From JACJYC01 sp964558465 (GTDB lineage: Bacteria; Bacteroidota; Bacteroidia; Chitinophagales; Saprospiraceae): DNA of 34,432 nucleotides. The notes below the pieces were generated by a model that saw nothing but the letters and a program-made list of their open reading frames with translations, ran no database searches and was not told where the DNA came from. Positions 1 to 6,666 of this stretch are shown here, one piece after another (position 1 is the first letter of the stretch; every line of letters begins with the position of its first letter). The stretch is from positions 1 to 34,432 of the forward strand of contig CAZLEF010000073.1 of NCBI GenBank assembly GCA_964558465.1, in the 5' to 3' direction. The translations under genes and the position numbers were made by a program.

Positions 1-50
1 CTTTTGAGGGTTTTATTTCATAATCCAGGGCAACTTATTTCGGGACAGGA

Positions 51-99
51 CAACTTACAACTATTGACTAACGACTTACGACTATCAACTTACAACTAT
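51..99. repeat. Heptamer tandem array upstream of the oxoprolinase gene
   Basis: Seven consecutive 7-bp units can be read: CAACTTA, CAACTAT, TGACTAA, CGACTTA, CGACTAT, CAACTTA, CAACTAT. All share the core RACT. The last unit runs directly into the -7 box of the next gene. This resembles in form the short tandemly repeated repetitive heptamers known from filamentous cyanobacteria, but the sequence is different. Confidence 0.85.
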
Positions 100-104
100 C
101 TTTG
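97..104 (+). promoter_or_regulatory. -7 promoter box of the oxoprolinase gene
   Basis: TATCTTTG is a perfect match to the Bacteroidota -7 consensus TAnnTTTG. It ends 6 bases before the ATG at 111, so transcription would start at or within a few bases of the start codon and the mRNA would be nearly leaderless. No clear -33 TTG is seen at 19-21 bp spacing. The TTG at 102-104 that could serve as an alternative start is part of this box, which favours the ATG. Confidence 0.55.
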
Positions 105-110
105 CGCCGT

Positions 111-3100
111 ATGAACGGCAAAACACAAAGATGGCAAGTCTGGGTCGATACCGGCGGCACCTTTACCGATTGCATCGGCATCAACCCGGAAGGCGAAATT
201 AAAAGGCTGAAAGTGCTCAGCAGCAGTAAACTGCGGGGCAGACTGACAACCCGCCTGGCAGACGGCGTTTTTTCGATCGAATGCAAATGGCCCGCTGACC
301 GCGAAACCCTCCGGGGGTATTCGTTCAGCCGGGTGGGCGGGCAGGAATGCGCAAAAGTGCTTGCTTTTGATGCAGAAGCCCAAACCCTGACGCTGGACCA
401 GGACCTGCCTTTTTCATGGCCTGTCGAAATTGAGATCACCGCTTTCGAGGAAGCGCCCGTGCTGGCAGCCCGCCTGTTGACCCAGACCCCGCCCGACCGC
501 CCGTTACCCCCCCTGGATATGCGACTGGGCTCCACCAAAGGCACCAACGCTTTACTTGAAAAAAAAGGCGCCGGGGTTACCTTCCTGGTCACCCGCGGAT
601 TTGCTGACCTGCTCTACATCGGGACCCAACAACGGCCCAACCTCTTCCAACTGGATATCCCCGAACCGGAGTTGTTGTATGCCCAGGTCATCGAGGTAGA
701 AGAGCGGATCGACGCAAACGGCAAGGTCCTGACCCCGCTGACTGAAAAAGAAATGGACCGGATCGTCGGCGAAATACGATATGCTGCCGTAGCGGTAGCT
801 TTTTTGCACGCTTACCGCAACCCGGTTCATGAACAAACCCTTGGCGAACGCCTCCTGGAAAAGGGCATCCGGTACCGGTCGTTGTCGCACGAGCTTTCAC
901 CCAACATCAAAATTTTGCCGCGGGCGCAAACCGCGCTGGTCAATGCCTGTTTGTCGCCGGTTTTGGAAACCTATCTGGGCAAAGTCCGGTCGGGGTTACC
1001 TCCCGGGGCTTCTCTGCTTGTCATGACCAGCGCAGGGGGGCTGATCCCTTCCAGTGGGTACCGGCCCAAAGACAGCCTGTTGAGCGGCCCGGCCGGCGGG
1101 ATGGTTGGCGCGGCCACCATCGCTTCCACGCTCGGTTTTGAACGCATCCTGACGTTCGATATGGGCGGCACCAGTACGGATACTGCGCGTTACGACGGCC
1201 GGTTCGATTACCGTTTTCTTACCCGTATCGACGGCATAGAAATGCAAAATCCCTCACTGGCCATTGAAACCGTGGCGGCCGGCGGCGGCTCCATCTGTTG
1301 TTTTGACGGACAAAAATTAGGCGTAGGCCCGGAAAGCGCCGGCGCCGATCCGGGTCCGGCCTGTTACGGCGCCGGCGGCCCGTTTACGATAACGGATGTC
1401 AACCTGTTGCTGGGCAAACTGGACCCTGCAGCCATGAGCATCCCTATAGATAAAGAAAAAGCCCTGGCGGGGCTCCGGGCCTTACAGGCTGAAATCACAA
1501 ATAAAACCGGTTCTTTTTATCCGGAAGCCGACTTGCTCAGGGGCCTTGAACAGATCGCAGACGAAAAAATGGCGGCTGCGATCAACCGAATTTCGGTGGC
1601 CAGGGGGTTCGACCCTTCCGATTATGCGCTGCTGGCGTTTGGCGGCGCCGGCGGGCTTCATGCCTGCAAGGTGGCGGAACTGCTGGGTGTCAAAACGATC
1701 ATTCTGCCGTATGATGCCGGTTTGCTCAGTGCATTTGGCATGGGGATGGCGCAGGTGGAACGGCTCGTCGAAAAACAAGTGCTCGCCGGCCTGGATGAAT
1801 GCAGCGGCCGGCTCCCTGCCTGGGTGGAAGACCTGGCTGGAAAGGCGCGCCGGCAACTGGCAGCCGAAGGGTTCGGCCTCGCCGAAACCACGGTGAAAGC
1901 CCGGATGGTTTACCTCCGGCTGAAAGGCCAGGAAAGCGCCCTCGAACTGGCGTTTTCGCCCGGTGAAGACCTGAAACCCCGGTTCATAACCGAATACAGG
2001 CGCCTGTTCGGCCATTTCCCGGACGGCGTCGAAATCGAAGTGGAAAGCATTAAAGTCCTGGCGGCTACCTTTAAAAAAACGGAGAGCATCGCGAGGGCTG
2101 CGGGGCCTTCCTACCGGCCCGTTCCCGCTGGCTGGAACCAAAACGAAATTACAAAAACCACCTTCCCCGTTTTTCATTGGAATGACCTCGAAGCAGGCGC
2201 CATTATCAGCGGCCCTGCTGTGATCGCCAACCCCACCTCCACTACCTTTATCGGGCATGGTTGGGAAGCCGGTTTCCGGGCGGGGAAACATTTGGTGATG
2301 GAATACAGGAGTGTGTTTGAAGTTGCAAACTTCAAACAGCGGGGGGATAAAAGAGGTGAATTTTTCCACCCCCTACCCCCGCCGGCGGGGGATAAAGCAG
2401 CGATAGAACTGGAATTGTTCACCAACCGCTTCACGGCAATCGCCGAAGAAATGGGCGCCCAATTGCAGCGCACCGCCTTTTCGGTCAACGTAAAGGAGCG
2501 GCTCGATTTTTCCTGCGCTGTGCTCGACCCGGACGGGAAATTGCTGGTCAACGCCCCGCATATCCCCGTCCACCTGGGCAGCCTGGGCATCTGTGCGCGG
2601 CTGACGCTGGCCCATACCCCGCTCGAACCCGGCGACGTACTCCTGGTGAATCACCCCAAATACGGCGGCTCACATCTGCCGGATCTCACCTTGCTTTGCG
2701 GGGCTTACACGGATGATGGGGCGTTGATCGGATACGTCGTCAACCGGGCGCACCACGCCGAGATCGGGGGCAAACGGCCGGGGTCCATGCCGCCGGAAGC
2801 CCGTTGCCTGGCTGAAGAAGGCGTCGTTTTTCCGCCCACTTACCTGGCCAGAAAAGGAGCGGTACAGTGGCCCCAAATCCGGGAAATGCTCACCCAAACG
2901 GCCCATCCTTCGCGCGCACCCCGGGAAAACCTGGCCGACCTGAACGCCGCGCTATCTTCCCTGTTGTCCGGGGTAGCGGCCCTCGGGCAACTGGCCGGTA
3001 ACTTTGGACTGGAAAAGCTGCACGCCAATGCCCGCGCCCTTCAGAATTATGCCGCAGGCGCCTTGCAGGATGCCCTGAAACCCCTGGAAGGATCGGCCTT

Positions 3101-3929
3101 TGAGGCGGAAGAAAAAATGGACGACGGGACGCTGATCAAAGTCTGCATCCAGGTGAAAAACGGCGGGATGGATATTGATCTGAGGGGGGCGTCGCCGGTG
3201 CACCCGGGCAATCTGAACGCCAATATTGCCATTGTATACAGCGCGGTGATCTACGTCCTGCGGTTGCTGGCTGGCCGGGAGATCCCGCTGAACGAGGGAT
3301 TGATGCAAAATGTCCGGATCCACCTCGGCGAAAATACGTTTTTGCACCCCGATTTTTCCGACGATCCGGAAATATGCCCGGCCGTGGTGGGCGGCAATAT
3401 CGAAACCAGTCAGCGCCTGGTGGATACCCTGCTGAAAGCGCTGGGGCTTTCGGCCTGCAGTCAGGGTACGATGAACAATTTCCTGTTCGGGAATGAAAAT
3501 TTCGGTTATTACGAAACCATTGGCGGTGGGGCGGGCGCGGGACCGGGTTTTCACGGCAGGTCGGGCGTACACCAGCATATGACCAATACCCGCATTACCG
3601 ACCCCGAGGAAATGGAACGGCGTTATCCTGTCCGACTGCACCAATTTGTACTCCGAAAGGGGTCGGGCGGGAACGGGAAATGGAAAGGCGGCGATGGGGT
3701 GATCCGGGAAGTCGAATTCCTGGCGCCGGTCGAAGTGACGGTTTTATCCCAGCACCGGAAGGAAGCCCCTTACGGCATGGCCGGCGGCGAACCGGGGCGT
3801 TGCGGGCGGCAGGTGTTTATCCGGCAGGATGGTCCGGAGGAGGAATTGCAGGGTATCGACAGCCGGAGCGCGAAAGCGGGAGACCGGGTGGTGATTTATA
3901 CGCCTGGGGGCGGGGGATGGGGGGTTTGA
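111..3929 (+). CDS. 5-oxoprolinase, fused HyuA-HyuB type
   Basis: Predicted ATP-dependent cytoplasmic enzyme that opens 5-oxo-L-proline to L-glutamate. The 1272 residues from the ATG match the size of the fused (eukaryote-like) 5-oxoprolinase. HyuA half: the N-terminal phosphate-binding motif VDTGGTFTD lies at about residues 12-20, a second ATPase motif FDMGGTSTD at about 349-357, then GGGS and a GVGPESAGADPGPACYG stretch, and FGGAGGLHAC. HyuB half: begins near residue 765 (EEMGAQLQRTAFSVNVKERL) and ends in a Gly-rich tail. The linker between the halves, around residues 735-762, is encoded by two palindromic repeats and looks like inserted DNA. Start chosen at ATG 111; a TTG nine bases upstream overlaps the -7 box. 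N-methylhydantoinase or acetone carboxylase-like activity is possible, but those enzymes are normally split into subunits. The gene stands alone and converges on the next one. Confidence 0.85.
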   Translation: MNGKTQRWQVWVDTGGTFTDCIGINPEGEIKRLKVLSSSKLRGRLTTRLADGVFSIECKWPADRETLRGYSFSRVGGQECAKVLAFDAEAQTLTLDQDLPFSWPVEIEITAFEEAPVLAARLLTQTPPDRPLPPLDMRLGSTKGTNALLEKKGAGVTFLVTRGFADLLYIGTQQRPNLFQLDIPEPELLYAQVIEVEERIDANGKVLTPLTEKEMDRIVGEIRYAAVAVAFLHAYRNPVHEQTLGERLLEKGIRYRSLSHELSPNIKILPRAQTALVNACLSPVLETYLGKVRSGLPPGASLLVMTSAGGLIPSSGYRPKDSLLSGPAGGMVGAATIASTLGFERILTFDMGGTSTDTARYDGRFDYRFLTRIDGIEMQNPSLAIETVAAGGGSICCFDGQKLGVGPESAGADPGPACYGAGGPFTITDVNLLLGKLDPAAMSIPIDKEKALAGLRALQAEITNKTGSFYPEADLLRGLEQIADEKMAAAINRISVARGFDPSDYALLAFGGAGGLHACKVAELLGVKTIILPYDAGLLSAFGMGMAQVERLVEKQVLAGLDECSGRLPAWVEDLAGKARRQLAAEGFGLAETTVKARMVYLRLKGQESALELAFSPGEDLKPRFITEYRRLFGHFPDGVEIEVESIKVLAATFKKTESIARAAGPSYRPVPAGWNQNEITKTTFPVFHWNDLEAGAIISGPAVIANPTSTTFIGHGWEAGFRAGKHLVMEYRSVFEVANFKQRGDKRGEFFHPLPPPAGDKAAIELELFTNRFTAIAEEMGAQLQRTAFSVNVKERLDFSCAVLDPDGKLLVNAPHIPVHLGSLGICARLTLAHTPLEPGDVLLVNHPKYGGSHLPDLTLLCGAYTDDGALIGYVVNRAHHAEIGGKRPGSMPPEARCLAEEGVVFPPTYLARKGAVQWPQIREMLTQTAHPSRAPRENLADLNAALSSLLSGVAALGQLAGNFGLEKLHANARALQNYAAGALQDALKPLEGSAFEAEEKMDDGTLIKVCIQVKNGGMDIDLRGASPVHPGNLNANIAIVYSAVIYVLRLLAGREIPLNEGLMQNVRIHLGENTFLHPDFSDDPEICPAVVGGNIETSQRLVDTLLKALGLSACSQGTMNNFLFGNENFGYYETIGGGAGAGPGFHGRSGVHQHMTNTRITDPEEMERRYPVRLHQFVLRKGSGGNGKWKGGDGVIREVEFLAPVEVTVLSQHRKEAPYGMAGGEPGRCGRQVFIRQDGPEEELQGIDSRSAKAGDRVVIYTPGGGGWGV
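2315..2391. repeat. Two palindromes inserted in frame at the HyuA/HyuB junction
   Basis: The first is a perfect 10-bp stem (GTTTGAAGTT at 2315-2324, AACTTCAAAC at 2328-2337) with a 3-base loop. The second is the perfect 16-bp palindrome CCCCCGCCGGCGGGGG at 2376-2391. Both are translated, giving a low-complexity Phe/Lys/Pro-rich linker. The first belongs to the same family as the hairpin at 3922-3948 and the copies at 6263 and 6560. Confidence 0.8.
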
Positions 3930-3948
3930 AGTTTGCACCTTCAAACCC
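3922..3948. terminator. Hairpin over the oxoprolinase stop codon, candidate bidirectional terminator
   Basis: Perfect 10-bp stem: GGGTTTGAAG at 3922-3931 and CTTCAAACCC at 3939-3948, with a 7-base loop. The TGA stop (3927-3929) lies in the left arm. It separates two convergent genes. There is no following T-run on either strand, so intrinsic termination is not proven. It may instead be a 3'-end stabiliser or a mobile palindrome. Confidence 0.5.
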
Positions 3949-3974
3949 ATATCATATAGAACAAATGAATTACC
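3931..3974. repeat. 44-bp dispersed 3'-end repeat, copy 1
   Basis: This stretch matches 6569-6612 at 40 of 44 positions by direct alignment. The copy includes the right arm of the 3922-3948 hairpin and reaches over the stop codon (3970-3972) of the minus-strand gene to its right. Confidence 0.8.
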
Positions 3975-6102
3975 TCGACAAGATCAGTTTTTGAATATAC
4001 TGCCCCTTATCCGTTCTGAAACTTAGGAAATACGTGCCATTTGCAAGGTTGTATACGTCTATATTCAGCAGGTTTTGCCCCTTGGTGGCCAGGTAACGAT
4101 CCTGCAATACAATGCGGCCGGTCATATCCGCAATGACATAATCCACGTTTACATCCGTCTGGGCCAGGAACTGTACCATGAAGAAATCGGATGCGGGGTT
4201 CGGGCCGGTTCTGAAGTCAAATAAATCAGAAGAAAGATCTGTTAATTTTTCAATTTCTTCCGGATCAATGCCAGGACCATCACCTGTGGTAAATTGATTA
4301 TTTTGGCAACCGGTAATCACAACATCATCGATATAAACCTTATCGTCGTCGGCGGAGGCGTCGGCCCGGAACCTGAAGCGGGTAGCAGATGTAAAAGGCC
4401 CCGGTATCGTGACGGTTGCATTTTTTCTGACACCATTGGTAAATTCAACGCCCTGGTTGAAATCGCCTACCGTGGTATAGCTTGTTCCACCATTGGTAGA
4501 AACCTGAAGCCAAAAATCTTCTGAAGCTTCAAAACTTACGGTAATGTAAGAAAAACTCACCTTCATTTCGGTGTAGTTTGCACAGTTTTGAGCGGTAGTT
4601 GTCATTACGGAGGTCGAGGTGTTATCGCGCAGTTGAATACTGTACGTCCCTGAATTGGCATAAGTAACATTATTGATCCGGGCGCAGTCGGCGCCGCCAT
4701 CCGTCCAAATGCCCCACGACTGGTCAAAATTTGCACTGTTGTGTGTGGCGTAGGTGCAAGTTGGCGCCGGGGTCAAGGCAGCATTGACCGTTGTTAAAAC
4801 GCCATTAGAGATGGTGATTGATTGTGTGTAAGGGGTATATCCGGATTTAGTTACCTGAATGGTATAGGCGCCGCTTTGCAACTGGCCCATTTTATAAGCG
4901 CCAAAGCCGTTGGTATTATTGGTGGTAGTTGTGGCGAGCAGTTCTGCTTTTGCGCCTATGATTGGATTTCCGGTCACCGCATCCGTGATCACACCTTCAA
5001 TGTAGCAACCGCGCTGAAAGGAGGGGGTTAGTACCCACATCTCTCCGGCAGTCGTACTGGTACCGCTGATATTGGATACCAGGATATTGCCGGAAGGCAG
5101 GAAGGGGTACACGCCCCAGGCGCCGTTAAATCCGGTTCCTGTATTGGTATAGGTGTCATAATTTCCTACCTGAACCATGTTGGCAGGGCGGCTTACGTCC
5201 ACGATCGTAAAACCATCTACGTACCAGGAAGTAATGGCATAACCGTCTCTGATATACGTATTGTGTACATAGGAATTGGAACCCGGGTTGCTCTGTATCT
5301 GATCCAAAAGCCGGATATCAGACAAATCACTGATATCATAAGAGGTAAGCGTTGAATTGGGTCTTTCATCTGTCGTGAACAGGGTATTCCCGTATCGCCA
5401 GGTATTGTGCGAAAATGCCAGGGGCGTAGCAATAGGGGCGCTCAAGGTGACGCCGATCTGATTATTTACACCGGTTTTATTGGTCATGTCTACGACCGAC
5501 ACCAGTCCGGCATAGATATGCGCAGCATACATGGTATCGTTGTTCACATAGCCGTCGTGGGCATAACCGACGGGGTTATAATAGCCCATATATATGGGGG
5601 CAGTAGGGTCCTGATTGAGGTCAAAAACACAGACACGGCCGCCGACGAGGTTGGAACCATACAAATAAAGAAAACCTTTGGCTTCGTCTACCTGCAGGGC
5701 GTGAATGGTATTCAGGGTAGCGGGGGTAGTTCCACCGCCTGTGTAAGTATAAAGGGGTAAAGAAGCGCCCGGCAGCGGGGATAAATCAACGATCTGAAGT
5801 CCGCCGCCGCCTTCAGTGGTTATATATGCATAATGCAGGTAGGTTTTGATTTCGCGCCACTGGCTGGATGGGCCGGCGATTTGCACAATCTGAACCGGCG
5901 CGGCCGGGTTGGTCACATCGGTAACGATCATCCCGTTTTTGCCGCCGACCAGTGCATATTCCTTGCCACCTGCAGCATATCCCCAGATATTGGAGAGGGT
6001 TTGGCCTGTATAGGTTGTTTTGGATTGAAAGGCGACGTTTACGTTTTGGGCGAAAAGGGAGGCTGCAAACAGGCAATTCAAGATAAATATGGGCAAACGC
6101 AT
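3970..6102 (-). CDS. Secreted choice-of-anchor B family protein with T9SS sorting domain
   Basis: Secreted or cell-surface protein of 710 residues. A signal peptide (MRLPIFILNCLFAASLFAQ) is followed by LVIVD-type beta-propeller repeats over roughly residues 20-360 (for example YALVGGKNGMIVTDV and GGLQIVDLS), as in choice-of-anchor B proteins. Next come a carboxypeptidase regulatory-like domain (about 365-450, IEGVITDAVTGNPIIGAKAE), a jelly-roll or MAM-like domain with paired Cys, and a C-terminal type A type IX secretion sorting domain (about 630-710) with NPASDFF, DMTGRIV and LANGTYFL. The domain order shows export by the type IX system and attachment or release at the surface; the ligand is unknown. 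The start is the ATG at 6102, because the upstream in-frame extension would precede the signal peptide. A near-match -7 box (TACCTTTC, plus-strand positions 6128-6135) lies about 25 bases upstream. Confidence 0.85.
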   Translation of the reverse strand: MRLPIFILNCLFAASLFAQNVNVAFQSKTTYTGQTLSNIWGYAAGGKEYALVGGKNGMIVTDVTNPAAPVQIVQIAGPSSQWREIKTYLHYAYITTEGGGGLQIVDLSPLPGASLPLYTYTGGGTTPATLNTIHALQVDEAKGFLYLYGSNLVGGRVCVFDLNQDPTAPIYMGYYNPVGYAHDGYVNNDTMYAAHIYAGLVSVVDMTNKTGVNNQIGVTLSAPIATPLAFSHNTWRYGNTLFTTDERPNSTLTSYDISDLSDIRLLDQIQSNPGSNSYVHNTYIRDGYAITSWYVDGFTIVDVSRPANMVQVGNYDTYTNTGTGFNGAWGVYPFLPSGNILVSNISGTSTTAGEMWVLTPSFQRGCYIEGVITDAVTGNPIIGAKAELLATTTTNNTNGFGAYKMGQLQSGAYTIQVTKSGYTPYTQSITISNGVLTTVNAALTPAPTCTYATHNSANFDQSWGIWTDGGADCARINNVTYANSGTYSIQLRDNTSTSVMTTTAQNCANYTEMKVSFSYITVSFEASEDFWLQVSTNGGTSYTTVGDFNQGVEFTNGVRKNATVTIPGPFTSATRFRFRADASADDDKVYIDDVVITGCQNNQFTTGDGPGIDPEEIEKLTDLSSDLFDFRTGPNPASDFFMVQFLAQTDVNVDYVIADMTGRIVLQDRYLATKGQNLLNIDVYNLANGTYFLSFRTDKGQYIQKLILSR

Positions 6103-6262
6103 AGGGTTAAAATTAATAGGTGAACCCGAAAGGTACAAAAGATTATGTATATGGAATTACCTGAATTTCCGATTCCTATACAAAGGGGGCCTTCGGTCAA
6201 TTCCTCCACGCCTCCAGCGTCGCAAGCCAGTTCTTCCGCGCCTGTGGCCACGCGCCCCCGCT

Positions 6263-6287
6263 ATTTGAAGTTTGCAACTGGTGTGAT
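6263..6287 (+). repeat. Palindromic-core repeat, forward copy
   Basis: The segment begins ATTTGAAGTTTGCAAC and ends TGGTGTGAT. Its reverse complement matches 6560-6584 at 22 of 25 positions, with the three differences all in the central TTTGCAA/TTGCAAA core. Confidence 0.75.
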
Positions 6288-6375
6288 TTTTTTTGTGGTT
6301 GTTTTAGCGTTTACTTTTCCTTCAATTTTTGTGAATTGACAGGAGTTTAAAGGCTGCCCCTTTTAACACGACCTG

Positions 6376-6390
6376 TCCCGCCTGGCGGGA
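6376..6390. repeat. Short GC-rich palindrome
   Basis: TCCCGCC and GGCGGGA are separated by a single T: a 7-bp perfect stem. It resembles the CCCCCGCCGGCGGGGG palindrome found inside the oxoprolinase gene at 2376-2391. Confidence 0.6.
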
Positions 6391-6393
6391 AAG

Positions 6394-6459
6394 ACACAAG
6401 GGGAAACACAAAGGCACAATTTCCTTTGTGTGCTTTGTGAAACCTTTGTGTCCTTGTGT
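6394..6459. terminator. Nested inverted repeat 3' of the DUF5916 gene
   Basis: The outer arms are ACACAAGG (6394-6401) and CCTTGTGT (6452-6459). The inner arms are ACACAAAGG (6406-6414) and CCTTTGTGT (6423-6431) with an 8-base loop. It lies about 200 bases 3' of the minus-strand gene that ends at 6667. A role in termination is inferred from structure and position only. Confidence 0.35.
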
Positions 6460-6559
6460 TGAGTTGCCGCCCCAAGCTCCCTTTTTAACTATTGATTCGC
6501 ATTTTTGATTGCGCATAAAACTTGCAGGAGGAAAATTTTCATCAAATTCCGTCATAAAC

Positions 6560-6584
6560 ATCACACCAGTTTGCAACTTCAAAT
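6560..6584 (-). repeat. Palindromic-core repeat, inverted copy
   Basis: This is the inverted counterpart of 6263-6287. It overlaps the left end of copy 2 of the 44-bp repeat, so the two repeat families form a composite element. Confidence 0.75.
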
Positions 6585-6612
6585 CCATATCACATAGAAC
6601 AAATGAATTGCC
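6569..6612. repeat. 44-bp dispersed 3'-end repeat, copy 2
   Basis: It matches 3931-3974 at 40 of 44 positions in the same orientation. It lies 54 bases 3' of the stop codon of the DUF5916 gene, so both copies sit just 3' of a minus-strand gene. Confidence 0.8.
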
Positions 6613-6666
6613 TGGTTCCTCCGCGCGACGCCACAGGCATAGCGCGGCACGCAATTCCTCACCATC

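Larger units (their letters stand above)
6140..6666. other. Repeat-filled gap between two minus-strand genes
   Basis: No convincing gene is seen in 527 bp. It holds two inverted copies of a 25-bp palindromic-core repeat (6263-6287 and 6560-6584), a GC-rich hairpin (6376-6390), a nested ACACAAGG/CCTTGTGT fold (6394-6459) and copy 2 of the 44-bp repeat (6569-6612). Two open frames here (6145-6339 + and 6322-6654 -) run through these repeats and are not called as genes. Confidence 0.7.

Noticed and set aside
6145..6339. Plus-strand 64-residue frame with a hydrophobic C-terminus
   Set aside because: It passes through the palindromic-core repeat, has Pro/Ser-rich low-complexity text, and has no promoter box or relative that I recognise.
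6322..6654. Minus-strand 110-residue frame
   Set aside because: It spans the nested ACACAAGG repeats, the GC palindrome and the 44-bp repeat. A short stretch (MTEFDENFPPASFMRNQK) reads protein-like but is too short to call.
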